Part shown: piece after piece, positions 51,055-59,497 of the stretch
How positions within the stretch are numbered: the first letter of the stretch is position 1
How the letters are laid out: each line of letters begins with the position of its first letter
Source of the DNA: Amycolatopsis antarctica
Lineage (GTDB): Bacteria; Actinomycetota; Actinomycetes; Mycobacteriales; Pseudonocardiaceae
Assembly: GCF_002262875.1 (NCBI RefSeq)
Contig: NZ_NKYE01000020.1
Coordinates: 1-64,000 of the forward strand
Direction: 5' to 3'
DNA: 64,000 nucleotides
Position numbers and translations under genes: made by a program
Notes under the pieces: model-generated
Told to the model about the DNA's origin: nothing
The model's input: the letters and a program-made list of their open reading frames with translations, nothing else
The model's database searches: none

Positions 51055-52051
51055 GGTCGCCTCCCGGTAGTACCTGCACCTTCAGGCCACCACCGCTGCG
51101 CATCAGGTCGAGTGCCTCGGCGAACTTCTCCAGCGGCAACTCGTCGGTCAGCAGCGAAGCGGAATCGATCTTCCCGGAGGCGACCAGGTCGAGGGCGACC
51201 TCGTAGCTGTGCAGCACGGCCATCGAGCCGACGATGGTGATCTCGTCGTTGTAGATGCGGAACGGCGAGAGCGCGACGCGCGCTTCCTCCGGCGCCACAC
51301 CGAAAACGAGCAGCCTGCCGCCTCGGCGGAGGGAGTCGAAGGCGGCTTCGATGGCGGGCACCGCACCGGTGCAGTCGGCGGCGGCGTCGAACTTCTCGTC
51401 GTGCAGTTCGCTCACGTCACCGGCGACGGCGACGGCACCCAGTTCCCTGGCCCGCCCGAGCCGGGAGAGGTTGCGGTCGACGACGGTGACCTCGGCACCG
51501 GAGCGCTGCAGGAGCTGCTGCATGACCAGGCCCATCGTGCCCGCACCGACGATGAGGAACCGCTCGCCGGGCTCGGCGCCGATCCGGCGCACCCCGTGCA
51601 CCGCACAGGAGACGGGCTCTACGAGCGCACCCTGCTGCCAGGTCATGCCATCGGGCATCCGGAAGCAGTTGGCCGAGGGAACGGCGACGTACTCGGCGAA
51701 GGCACCGTTGACGGTGTCGCCGGTGGCGCCCCAGTTCTCACACAGGTTGCCGTGTCCCGCCCGGCAGGGCCTGCAGTAACCGCAGAACAGCGACGGGTCC
51801 ACGGCGACGCGGTCGCCGACCTCCCAGCCGCCCGGCACGTCCGTCCCGAGTTCCACGATCTCGCCGGCGAACTCATGTCCGGGGACGATCGGGTACGGGG
51901 TCGGCGGGAAGTGACCGTCGGCGATGTGAAGGTCGGTCCCGCAGATTCCGCAGGCTCCGACTTTGATCACAACCTGCCGTTCTCCCGGCTTCGGATCGGG
52001 TACTTCTCCGACCCTGATGGAGCCTGGCTGGTCAACGATCGCGGCTCGCAT
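51047..52051 (-). CDS. Zinc-dependent alcohol (polyol) dehydrogenase
   Basis: The 334-residue medium-chain dehydrogenase has zinc ligands in GACGICGTDLHI (Cys), VPGHEFAGEIVE (His, Glu) and the structural zinc cysteines CGYCRPCRAGHGNLC, then the NAD-binding fold VGAGTMGLVMQ and VVDRNLSRLGRA. The Asp in VVDR favours NAD over NADP. First gene of the importer operon; likely oxidises the imported polyol to a ketose. Start ATG 52051 with GGAGAGG 9 nt upstream; a GTG 3 codons earlier abuts the ribosome site. Confidence 0.92.
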   Translation of the reverse strand: MRAAIVDQPGSIRVGEVPDPKPGERQVVIKVGACGICGTDLHIADGHFPPTPYPIVPGHEFAGEIVELGTDVPGGWEVGDRVAVDPSLFCGYCRPCRAGHGNLCENWGATGDTVNGAFAEYVAVPSANCFRMPDGMTWQQGALVEPVSCAVHGVRRIGAEPGERFLIVGAGTMGLVMQQLLQRSGAEVTVVDRNLSRLGRARELGAVAVAGDVSELHDEKFDAAADCTGAVPAIEAAFDSLRRGGRLLVFGVAPEEARVALSPFRIYNDEITIVGSMAVLHSYEVALDLVASGKIDSASLLTDELPLEKFAEALDLMRSGGGLKVQVLPGGDHG

Positions 52052-52068
52052 TATCGCCACCTCTCCCG

Positions 52069-52188
52069 TGCTCAGTTGAGCGTCTTGAACTTTGTGCTTT
52101 TCGAGGTTTGTCTCGGCATTGAAGAGGTCCGCACCATGTTAAGTCAACATTTCCTGGTAGTTTTACTGATATGGTGCTCAAGTGAGCA
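52069..52188. promoter_or_regulatory. Divergent SorC-controlled promoter region with paired operators
   Basis: Two matching dyads flank the region: TGCTCA-GT-TGAGCG (52069-52082), just upstream of the dehydrogenase start, and the perfect TGCTCA-AG-TGAGCA (52175-52188), spanning the regulator's GTG. Their centres are about 106 bp apart, near ten helical turns. A third dyad, ATGTT-N5-AACAT (52136-52150), sits between them and includes TTGACT as a possible minus-strand -35. TGATAT (52167-52172) may be the -10 of a leaderless regulator mRNA. Confidence 0.6.
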
Positions 52189-53162
52189 ACGGTAGGAAGC
52201 ATCAGGGATTGGCTGAGGCCGTGCAGGCCGCCTCGATCGCGCACCGGTTCTACGTCCGGGGTCAGTCGAAGCTGGAGATCGCCGACGCCTTCGCCATGAG
52301 CAGGTTCAAGGTCGCCCGAATCCTGGATGCCGCAAGGGAAAGCGGACTGGTCCGGGTCGAGTTCGACCTGCCTGCCCCGATCGATCTGCGCCTGTCGGAT
52401 GAGGTGCGCTCGGCGTACCGGCTGGATCGCGCGATCGTGCTCGATAGAGCAGCCAGCCAGGGTGACCGGCCCGAGGTACGCAGGCGTATCGGCTCCATCG
52501 CGGCGCAACTGCTGTCCGAGATCGTCACCAAGGACGACGTACTCGGGGTCGCATGGGCACGTTCGGTGAACGTGATGGCCGAGGCCATCCGGAAGCTTCC
52601 GGGCTGCCCGATCGTGCAGCTGTGCGGGGTACAGGCGGGCATGGACATGCACGACCGTTCGGTCGAGACGGTGCGCCGGGTGGCCGCCGTGTCCGGTGGG
52701 GACGCCTACCCGATCTTCGGCCCGCTCGTGCTTCCCGACCGCCGCACCACCGAGACCCTGCGCAGGCAGCCCGGGATCGCCGAGACCTTCGGCCAGTTCC
52801 GCAACCTCACGAAGGCCGTCGTCAGCATCGGCGCCTGGCGGGACGGCGAGTCCACCGTGTACGACTCGCTGCAGCCCGCCGAACGCGACGCGATCCGCAA
52901 GCGCGGCGCGAAGGGGGAGATCGCCGCCAGGCTGTTCGACGCCAACGGCACCGCGCTCTCCACCGGGCTGGCCCACCACGTGCTCGCGGTGTCCACCGAG
53001 GAGCTCGCCAAGGTGCCGGAGGTGATCGCCCTCGGTTACACCGCACCGAAAGCCGAGGGGATAGACGCCGTACTGCGGTCCGGCACCGTCTCGACACTCA
53101 TCACCGACACGAAGGCCGCCGAACCGCTGCTGCAACTCGCCGCGGCCCGACCGGTCACCTGA
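52182..53162 (+). CDS. SorC-family (DeoR/SorC sugar-binding) transcriptional regulator
   Basis: The 326-residue protein has an N-terminal HTH (AHRFYVRGQSKLEIADAFAMSRFKVARILDAARESGLV) and a large sugar-isomerase-like ligand domain (YRLDRAIVLD, DDVLGVAWARSVNVMAEAI, VQLCGVQAG, VVSIGAW). SorC proteins bind a phosphorylated sugar or polyol product. The GTG start lacks a ribosome site and lies about 10 nt after a -10-like TGATAT, so it is probably leaderless. It is divergent from the polyol importer operon. Confidence 0.93.
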   Translation: MSNGRKHQGLAEAVQAASIAHRFYVRGQSKLEIADAFAMSRFKVARILDAARESGLVRVEFDLPAPIDLRLSDEVRSAYRLDRAIVLDRAASQGDRPEVRRRIGSIAAQLLSEIVTKDDVLGVAWARSVNVMAEAIRKLPGCPIVQLCGVQAGMDMHDRSVETVRRVAAVSGGDAYPIFGPLVLPDRRTTETLRRQPGIAETFGQFRNLTKAVVSIGAWRDGESTVYDSLQPAERDAIRKRGAKGEIAARLFDANGTALSTGLAHHVLAVSTEELAKVPEVIALGYTAPKAEGIDAVLRSGTVSTLITDTKAAEPLLQLAAARPVT

Positions 53163-53219
53163 GACCCGGCACGCACTGGGCCGGGCTCAGGCGGACGGAC
53201 GGAAACCGGTGTCCGCCCC

Positions 53220-54335
53220 TCACGCGAGGTACTGCCACCAGCCGTCCACCGCCGGCGGCTGGTCGACGTCGATCCGCTCGCCGGGCCTGGGCACCGCGAG
53301 CACGACCTCGTGCGCCTTGGCCTCGCGCCACACCCGGTCCGCGGGCTCGCCCCACGGGTGCAGGGCGAGGTTGAACGTGCCCCAGTGCACCGGGATCAGC
53401 ACACCACCTCGCACGTCCCGGTGGGTGGCCACGCCCTCCTCCGGCGTCATGTGGATGTCCGGCCAGCTCGCGTTGTAGGCACCGATCTGGACCAGGGTCG
53501 CGTCGAAGGGTCCGTACTGCTCTCCGATCGCCGCGTAGCCGTCGAAGTAGCCGGAGTCGCCGGTGTAGAACACCGACCGGCTCGGCCCGGCCAGCACCCA
53601 CGAGGCCCACAGCGTGTTGTTGCGGGTGAACAGCCGTCCGGAGAAGTGCTGGCCGGGGGCCGCGGTGATTCGCACACCCGCGATCTCGGTGCTCTCCGAC
53701 CAGTCGAGTTCGACGATCCGCGACTCCGGGACACCCCAGCGTCGCAGGTGCGCACCGACACCGAGCGCGGTGACGAAGGGCGCCTGCTGGTCGCGCAGGA
53801 GCAGCCGCACGGCGTCCCGGTCGAGGTGGTCGTAGTGGTCGTGCGAGATGACGATCGCGTCGAGGCGGGGCAGTTCCTCCAGCCGGTGCGGTGCCGGGTG
53901 CATCCGGCGGGGGCCGACGAACTGGACCGGGGACGGCCGCTCGCCCCACACGGGGTCCAGCAGCAGGCGCCTGCCCTCGATCTCGACCAGCGTGGACGCA
54001 TGCCCGTACCAGGTGATGTGCAGGCCGTCGACCGGACGGTCCGCGGCCTGCGGCACGAGCGGGATCCGGCCCGGCGGCCTGCGGGCGGCACCGCCGCTGA
54101 GGAAGTCGCGCACCGTGAACGGCTCGTCGTTCGGCAACGGTGGCCGGGGCGGCTGCGGGGCGTTGCGGAAGCGGCCGTCGTGGAAGCGCGGCGAGCGCTC
54201 CAGCAGCCGCGGGTCCGGTTTGCCGCCCACCGCGGGCAGCACCACGTGCGCGGCGGCCCCCAGGATCCCGCCGGCGATCCGGCCCGCCGCTCCCAGCACC
54301 GAGCGGCCGATGTTCGAAGTCCCTGTCCCCGGCAT
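53220..54335 (-). CDS. Metallo-beta-lactamase-fold hydrolase (NAPE-PLD/UlaG-like)
   Basis: The 371-residue protein has metal-binding motif SHDHYDHLD, upstream YGHASTLVEIEG, then PGQHFSGR, YTGDSGYFDG and the C-terminal IPVHWGTFNLALHPW, as in the NAPE-PLD-like group of MBL hydrolases (UlaG-related). Such enzymes cleave phosphodiesters or lactones. N-terminal 60 residues are a low-complexity Gly/Ala extension that may bind the membrane. ATG 54335 is favoured by GGAAGGGG 6 nt upstream. It lies between the two polyol units and converges on the SorC gene; link to polyol use is uncertain. Confidence 0.88.
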   Translation of the reverse strand: MPGTGTSNIGRSVLGAAGRIAGGILGAAAHVVLPAVGGKPDPRLLERSPRFHDGRFRNAPQPPRPPLPNDEPFTVRDFLSGGAARRPPGRIPLVPQAADRPVDGLHITWYGHASTLVEIEGRRLLLDPVWGERPSPVQFVGPRRMHPAPHRLEELPRLDAIVISHDHYDHLDRDAVRLLLRDQQAPFVTALGVGAHLRRWGVPESRIVELDWSESTEIAGVRITAAPGQHFSGRLFTRNNTLWASWVLAGPSRSVFYTGDSGYFDGYAAIGEQYGPFDATLVQIGAYNASWPDIHMTPEEGVATHRDVRGGVLIPVHWGTFNLALHPWGEPADRVWREAKAHEVVLAVPRPGERIDVDQPPAVDGWWQYLA

Positions 54336-54476
54336 TCGCATCCCCTTCCGTTCCTGCCGAGTCGAACGCACACGGGTGCCCCCGCGTTCCCCGGGGCACC
54401 GTTGGTGGGAGATGGCCCACCCTTCCGGTGGGCGCCCCGGGCCGGCGGTGTCCCCTGTGGACGGTCGGTCCGTCGT

Positions 54477-55895
54477 TCAGCCGCCGTGAACGGTGTCCCG
54501 GGCCTGGGCATGCCGCTCGCGTACCCGTTCACCCTCCCTGGCTTCCTCGGTCCCCGGCTCGTCGAGCGTGAGCACGGCCTCCTGGCGCCACCGGGGCGGC
54601 TCCGCCCCGCCGGTCAGTGCCCAGGCCGCCTGCCTGGCGGCGCCGATGGCGACGTGCTGGGCGGGCTCGGGCACCACGACCTTCGCACCGAAGATGCCGG
54701 GCGCCACCGCGCGCACGCTGTCCGACTGCGCCGCGCCACCGATCAGCAGCACCCGCCGGACCGTCGTGCCGTGCTCCCGCAAGGCGTCCAGCCCGGCCGC
54801 GATGCCGCACAGCATGCCCTCCACCGCGGCCCTGGCCAGGTTCTCCGGGGTCATGTTGGCCCGGCGCAGACCGAACAGCGAACCACTGGCCTCCGGCAGG
54901 TTGGGCGTGCGTTCCCCGTCCAGGTAGGGCAACAGGGTCAGGCCCGCCGCGCCGGGTGCGGCCGCCATGGCCAGCCGGTCCAGTTCGGCGAGGTCCACGC
55001 CGAGCGCCGTGGCCATCGCGGTGAGCACTCGCGCGGCGTTGAGCGTGCAGGCCAGCGGCAGGAACCGGCCGGTGGCGTCGGCGAAACCGGCGACCACCCC
55101 GGCCGGGTCCGCGGCGGGAGCGTCGTGCACGCCGAACACCGCACCACTGGTCCCCAGCGAGACGACGACATCACCGGGGCCGAGACCGAGAGCGAGGGCA
55201 CCGGCCATGTTGTCTCCGGTACCGGCCGAGACCAGCACACCGTCGGCCGTGTGCCCCGCGGGCTCGGCAGGACCGAGCACCCGCGGCAGTTCCGGCTTGC
55301 GGCCGCCGAACGCGGTCGCCAGCAGGTCCTCCCGGTAGGCACCGTCCGCGGGCGAGTAGTACCCGGTGCCGGAGGCGTCGCCGCGATCGGTGGTGGGATC
55401 GCCGGACCGGCCGAGCAGCGACCAGGTGAGCCAGTCGTGCGGCAGGACGACGCGGGCCACCCGGTCGGCGAGTTCCGGTTCGTGCTCGGCGAACCAGCGC
55501 AGCTTCGTGACGGTGAAGCTGGCGACCGGCACCGAACCGACCGCCTCGGCCCACGCCCTCGGGCCGCCGAGTTCGTCGATCAGGTCGAAGGCGGCGGACG
55601 CCGAGCGGGTGTCGTTCCACAGCAACGCGGGGCGCACCGTCTCCCCCTCGGCGTCGAGGGTCACCATGCCGTGCTGCTGTCCCGCCACGCCGACTGCGCT
55701 CACGTCGTCGAGCAGGCCGCTGCCCGCCTCGGTCAGCGCTTCCCACCAGCGGGCCGGGTCGACCTCGGTGGTGTCCGGGTGTTCGGCGCTCGCCACACGG
55801 CGCACCTCCCCGGTGGCGGCGTCGCAGACGACGACCTTCGTCGACTGCGTCGACGAGTCGACCCCGGCCACCAGTGCGGCTGATTCCACGGTCAC
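54477..55895 (-). CDS. xylB: Xylulokinase
   Basis: The 472-residue FGGY-family kinase has VAGVDSSTQSTKVVVCDAATG at the N-terminus (ATP-binding, GVDSSTQSTK), AVGVAGQQHGMV, LPHDWLTWSL, YLDGERTPNLPEASGSLFGL and LLIGGAAQSDSVR. The QQHGMV and HDWL stretches match xylulokinases. It phosphorylates D-xylulose, the product of xylitol or D-arabitol oxidation, to xylulose 5-phosphate. The GTG start at 55895 overlaps the DeoR stop (GTGA). Confidence 0.9.
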   Translation of the reverse strand: MTVESAALVAGVDSSTQSTKVVVCDAATGEVRRVASAEHPDTTEVDPARWWEALTEAGSGLLDDVSAVGVAGQQHGMVTLDAEGETVRPALLWNDTRSASAAFDLIDELGGPRAWAEAVGSVPVASFTVTKLRWFAEHEPELADRVARVVLPHDWLTWSLLGRSGDPTTDRGDASGTGYYSPADGAYREDLLATAFGGRKPELPRVLGPAEPAGHTADGVLVSAGTGDNMAGALALGLGPGDVVVSLGTSGAVFGVHDAPAADPAGVVAGFADATGRFLPLACTLNAARVLTAMATALGVDLAELDRLAMAAAPGAAGLTLLPYLDGERTPNLPEASGSLFGLRRANMTPENLARAAVEGMLCGIAAGLDALREHGTTVRRVLLIGGAAQSDSVRAVAPGIFGAKVVVPEPAQHVAIGAARQAAWALTGGAEPPRWRQEAVLTLDEPGTEEAREGERVRERHAQARDTVHGG

Positions 55896-56764
55896 GCTCC
55901 CGATCCTGATTCGTCCACTACGGACACCGCACCAGCGTGCGGAGCCCCGGTCACCGTACTTACCGCTGTGCCGGCACAGCCGTCCACGATCTCGATGCCG
56001 GTACCGAGCCTGCGGATGGCGGCCAGCTCGGCGGCGGGGGCCGCCCGGTCGGTGACGACCAGGTCGACGTCGGCCGTGCCGCCGTGGTCGTAAGTGGCCG
56101 TCCGGCCGAACTTGGAGTGATCGGCCAGCACGATCCGCCGCCCGGCCGCGCACAGCAGCGCGGCCTTCAGCTCGGCGTACTGCTCGACCGGGTGGTACAT
56201 CCGGCCGTGCGCGATCGCCGTGGCCGAGACGAACGCGGTGTCCGCCCAGACCTCCGCCAGCGCGGACACCACCTCGGGGCCGAAGCAGGAGTCGAAGTCG
56301 CCCTTGTAGGAGCCGCCGAGCAACCGCACGCCGACGCCCGGCGCCTCGGCCAGCAACCGGGCGATGCGCAGCGAGTTGGTCACCACGGTGAGCCGTTCGA
56401 ACCCGGTCAGCGCCGCGGCGAGCGGGAACAAGGTGGTCGAGTCGTCGAGCAGCAGGGTCTGGCCCTCGCGGACGTGCGCGACGGCCGCGGCGGCCAGCGC
56501 CCGTTTGCAGTCGCGGCGCAGGCCCTCCCGGAACCGGGTCGCCGTCTCCAGGGTCAGCGCCGGATAGGCGGCCACCTTGCCGCGCAGCTTGCGCAGCAGC
56601 CTGCGCGCCGCGAGATCGTCCAGATCCCGGTGGATGGTCATCAGGCTCACGCCGAAACGTTCGCCGAGCGCGCCGATCCGCACCTCCCCCGCGTCGATCA
56701 CGTGCCGCAGGATCTCCTGGCGGCGGCGTTCGACCTCGGCGTCGGACAGCCGGGGCCTAACCAC
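55892..56764 (-). CDS. DeoR-family transcriptional regulator
   Basis: The 290-residue protein has a DeoR-type N-terminal HTH (RRQEILRHVIDAGEVRIGALGERFGVSLMTIHRDLDDL) and the DeoRC sugar-phosphate sensor (TLLLDDSTTLFPLA, GGSYKGDFDSCFGPEVVSAL, VLADHSKFG). The sensor domain binds a phosphorylated sugar. It lies in the middle of the operon, overlapping the dehydrogenase gene by 8 bp and the kinase gene by 4 bp, so it is coexpressed with the enzymes it probably controls. Confidence 0.94.
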   Translation of the reverse strand: MVRPRLSDAEVERRRQEILRHVIDAGEVRIGALGERFGVSLMTIHRDLDDLAARRLLRKLRGKVAAYPALTLETATRFREGLRRDCKRALAAAAVAHVREGQTLLLDDSTTLFPLAAALTGFERLTVVTNSLRIARLLAEAPGVGVRLLGGSYKGDFDSCFGPEVVSALAEVWADTAFVSATAIAHGRMYHPVEQYAELKAALLCAAGRRIVLADHSKFGRTATYDHGGTADVDLVVTDRAAPAAELAAIRRLGTGIEIVDGCAGTAVSTVTGAPHAGAVSVVDESGSGA

Positions 56765-57824
56765 GGCGCGACTCCTGGGGCAATACGACGGGTTTGATCA
56801 CCGTGCTGTCGCGGGCGGCCACGGTCAGCGCCTGCTCGACCTCGTCGAGCGCGAACCGGTGGGTCACCAGGCGCCCGAGGTCGACTGCTCCGCTCGCGGC
56901 GAGATCGATGGCCGCGGGCCAGGTGCTCGCGTACCGGAACGTGCCGGTGACCTCCAGTTCCCGGCCCTGCACGTGGGAGAGCGGGAGGGTCAGCTCGTCC
57001 CCGCCCATGCCGACGAGCACGACCCGGCCCGCTCTGGCGACCTGCCGGATGGCGTCGCCGGTGGCCGCGGCCACGCCCGAGCATTCGAGCAGGACGTCCG
57101 GCTCGTAGCCGGTGCCCGCCAGGTCGCGCGCGCTCACGTCCACGACGTCGGTGGCGCCGATCTCGGTGGCGACGGCGAGCCGGTCGGCGTTCACGTCGGT
57201 CACCACGACCTCGCTCGCCCCGAAGGCCCTGGCGCACTGCGCGGCCACCAGGCCGATCGGCCCGGCACCGGTGACCAGCACCCGGGAGCCGGGACGCACC
57301 CGCGCCTTGCCACAGGCCCACACGCCCACCGAGAGGGGTTCCAGCAGCGCGCCCTCCTCGTCCCCGAGCGCGTCCGGAATCGGGTGGGCGAAGTCCTCGC
57401 GCAGCACCACGTACTCGCAGAACGCCCCGTCGACGGGCGGGGTGCCGAAGAACCGCATCCGGGGGCACAGGTTGTAGCGGCCGAGACGGCACTGCGAGCA
57501 GGTGGAGCAGGGCACCCCCGGTTCGAGGGCGACCCGGGTGCCGGGTTCGTGCAGGGTCGCACCGGCGCCGGTCGCGACCACCACCCCGGCGGGCTCGTGG
57601 CCCAGCACGAGCGGCTGCTCGACGACGAAGTCGCCGATCCGGCCGTGCTCGTAGTAGTGCACGTCCGACCCGCAGGTACCCACGGCGGTCACCCGGATCA
57701 GTGCCTCGCGCGGGCCGGGCACCGGGACCGGGCGTTCCTCCAGGACGAGGTCGTGCACGCCACGAAGCACGGACACGCGCATCGTGGAGGGAAGGTCCCC
57801 TGCCGGTCGCGGCGTCGGGCGCAT
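56757..57824 (-). CDS. Zinc-dependent sorbitol/xylitol dehydrogenase
   Basis: The 355-residue medium-chain dehydrogenase has AVGTCGSDVHYYEHGRIGDF (zinc Cys; typical of sorbitol dehydrogenases), VLGHEPAGVVV (His-Glu), structural zinc cysteines CSTCSQCRLGRYNLC, and NAD-binding VTGAGPIGLVAAQCARAFG with the Asp in VVTDVNADRL. It oxidises a polyol to a ketose, probably xylitol or D-arabitol to xylulose given the xylulokinase gene downstream. Start ATG 57824, ribosome site GGAGGAG. Confidence 0.91.
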   Translation of the reverse strand: MRPTPRPAGDLPSTMRVSVLRGVHDLVLEERPVPVPGPREALIRVTAVGTCGSDVHYYEHGRIGDFVVEQPLVLGHEPAGVVVATGAGATLHEPGTRVALEPGVPCSTCSQCRLGRYNLCPRMRFFGTPPVDGAFCEYVVLREDFAHPIPDALGDEEGALLEPLSVGVWACGKARVRPGSRVLVTGAGPIGLVAAQCARAFGASEVVVTDVNADRLAVATEIGATDVVDVSARDLAGTGYEPDVLLECSGVAAATGDAIRQVARAGRVVLVGMGGDELTLPLSHVQGRELEVTGTFRYASTWPAAIDLAASGAVDLGRLVTHRFALDEVEQALTVAARDSTVIKPVVLPQESRRG

Positions 57825-57889
57825 GGCTCCTCCATCGGGTCGGTGCCGGCCTGGCGGGGCCAAGTGTTTTCTTACCAGGGGATCACGGA

Positions 57890-57903
57890 TTTGTTAACAC
57901 AAA
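57890..57903. promoter_or_regulatory. Operator-like dyad upstream of the polyol dehydrogenase
   Basis: TTTGT-TAAC-ACAAA (57890-57903) is a 5-bp inverted repeat with GTTAAC centre in an unusually AT-rich patch, 66 bp upstream of the first gene of the DeoR operon. DeoR-family operators often look like this. Confidence 0.5.
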
Positions 57904-57993
57904 AATCGGGATGATCTGCCGCGCGGCAGGGGCACGGGCACCGCGACCGCCTCGGCACGGCGGGACCCACCCGTACCCGGTAGCCGTGGCGAC

Positions 57994-58614
57994 TCAGAGG
58001 AAGTCGCGCCAGAACGGCACCACCCGTCGCGGATCCCACGCCACGTCCGCCCGATCCGCACCGGAGCGGCCGACGAACTCCTGATGGACGTAGTCCGCCA
58101 GGTCTGTTCCGTAGTAGACGATGTCGGTCTGCCAGATGGACAGCACCGGGTGGCCCGAAGTTCCGCGCAGAGCGGGGAGAAACCGGTGCCCGTACACCGG
58201 GATCATCGCCGGTACCCGGACGAGTGCCCGCCGCGCGGTCGCCAGTGCCTCCTGGAGGCCGGGCGGGCGTTCGCCCCAGGTGTCGTGCCACGTCCCGTTG
58301 TGCTCGACGTCGAACAGAACGCCATCGACGGGCCGCCGCAGGCGCTCGCGGAGTTCCTCGGGGTCGCCGCCGCGCCATTCGGGCCAGGGCCGGTCATAGG
58401 TCCGGATCCGTTCGTCCTTCTCGGGAACACTGCCGTTCAGCGGCAGTCCCGCAGCCAGGAAAGCGCGATGATCGTCGGCGAAGGTGAACCCGTGTTCTCG
58501 TTCGACGCGCTCGAACTCCGAGTCGGTCAATCCCGGCGCGATCTCACAACATCCCGTCCGCGCCAGCAGGCGTGCTGCCTCGGCCCCCAGCCGGCTTCCC
58601 TCGCTTACCGCCAT
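57994..58614 (-). CDS. SMI1/KNR4 (SUKH) family protein
   Basis: The 206-residue protein matches the SUKH superfamily: GLTDSEFERVEREHGFTFADDHRAFLAAGLP, then a WPEW block, EHNGTWHDTWGERPPG, VPAMIPVYGHRFLP and SIWQTDIVYYGTDLADYV. SUKH proteins often act as immunity proteins against contact-dependent toxins but also occur alone in actinobacteria. No toxin gene is adjacent. The ribosome site at ATG 58614 is weak. Confidence 0.8.
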   Translation of the reverse strand: MAVSEGSRLGAEAARLLARTGCCEIAPGLTDSEFERVEREHGFTFADDHRAFLAAGLPLNGSVPEKDERIRTYDRPWPEWRGGDPEELRERLRRPVDGVLFDVEHNGTWHDTWGERPPGLQEALATARRALVRVPAMIPVYGHRFLPALRGTSGHPVLSIWQTDIVYYGTDLADYVHQEFVGRSGADRADVAWDPRRVVPFWRDFL

Positions 58615-58822
58615 CCGGCGATGGTAACGCCGATCGACCTTCGCCGTCGGCGCCCGCGATCCACCGAGATCGGCTTTTCCTTCGCAGGCAAGGACGTTTC
58701 GGCGGCCGGGAGGTTGCGTGGCCGGGGCGTATCTCACGTTCGGCGCCCCGGCGGGCATCCCGGCACCGTACCGCGCGTCCTTGGTTGTACGAGGGCGAAC
58801 GAGAGACCGAAAGGGGACGATC

Positions 58823-59338
58823 ATGGCAAGCACACGCACGATCAGGTTCGGCGCCGCGGCAGTCGTCACGGGGGCGATCGCGGCCGGCGGGCTCACGGTG
58901 GCGGCGGGCAGTGCCCAGGCGATGCCCACCGACACCAATACCTGCCTGCCCGGCGAGGTGACCGCCCAGGTGACCGAAGGCGTGGCCCCGGTGCAGGGCG
59001 AGAAGCTGTTCCGGCTGACCTTCACCGCGGTACCCGGAGAGGACTGCGTGCTCACCGGCACTCCCGGCGAGGTCACGTTCCACGACGCGGCCGGCGCACC
59101 GCTCGGAGTGGACTCGTTCGCGAGCGCACCGCAGAGCGCGCCGCAGGAGCACGTCGACGCGGAGCACCCGGCCGAGGTCGTGCTGCGCGCACCGGACGCG
59201 GACCTGCCCGGCGCACCGGCGGCCTCGGTCTCGTTCACCATGCCGAACAGCGGAACCGGTCTCGGTTTCCGGGTGGCCTGGCCGAGCCCGGTCAACGGCC
59301 CGGTGGAGGTCGGCAACATCGGCGCGCCGGTGGGCTGA
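58823..59338 (+). CDS. Secreted DUF4232-like protein
   Basis: The 171-residue product has a signal peptide (VVTGAIAAGGLTVAAGSAQA) and a mature beta-sandwich domain with one conserved Cys pair (NTCLPGEVTAQV, EDCVLTGTPGEVTF), the pattern of DUF4232 secreted actinobacterial proteins. RBS AAAGGGGA precedes the ATG at 58823. A strong hairpin follows its stop. Function unknown. Confidence 0.78.
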   Translation: MASTRTIRFGAAAVVTGAIAAGGLTVAAGSAQAMPTDTNTCLPGEVTAQVTEGVAPVQGEKLFRLTFTAVPGEDCVLTGTPGEVTFHDAAGAPLGVDSFASAPQSAPQEHVDAEHPAEVVLRAPDADLPGAPAASVSFTMPNSGTGLGFRVAWPSPVNGPVEVGNIGAPVG

Positions 59339-59345
59339 GACCACA

Positions 59346-59378
59346 GGGGTGGCCCCGCTCCCCGGGCGGGACCACCCC
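59346..59378 (+). terminator. Terminator hairpin after the DUF4232-like gene
   Basis: GGGGTGGCCCCGC (59346-59358) pairs with GCGGGACCACCCC (59366-59378) at 12 of 13 positions, the remaining one being a G-U-type wobble, across a 7-nt loop. It begins 7 nt after the stop. Confidence 0.75.
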
Positions 59379-59411
59379 CGGCGGCGGTGAACACGAGGAC
59401 CGGCAACCTCC

Positions 59412-59440
59412 TTGACCTCAAGTAATGTTCAGGTCATATC
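59412..59440 (+). promoter_or_regulatory. MerR-type promoter upstream of the NAD(P)-binding protein
   Basis: TTGACC (59412-59417) and CATATC (59435-59440) are 17 bp apart (or 16 to TCATAT), and the spacer carries the dyad ACCT-C-AA with TT-C-AGGT, the layout of MerR/SoxR-type activator sites. No MerR gene is in the window. Confidence 0.5.
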
Positions 59441-59497
59441 GTGGTTTTCCCTGTCGTTCCACGAGGTTCGGCATCGGCACACCGCGGAAGGAACACG

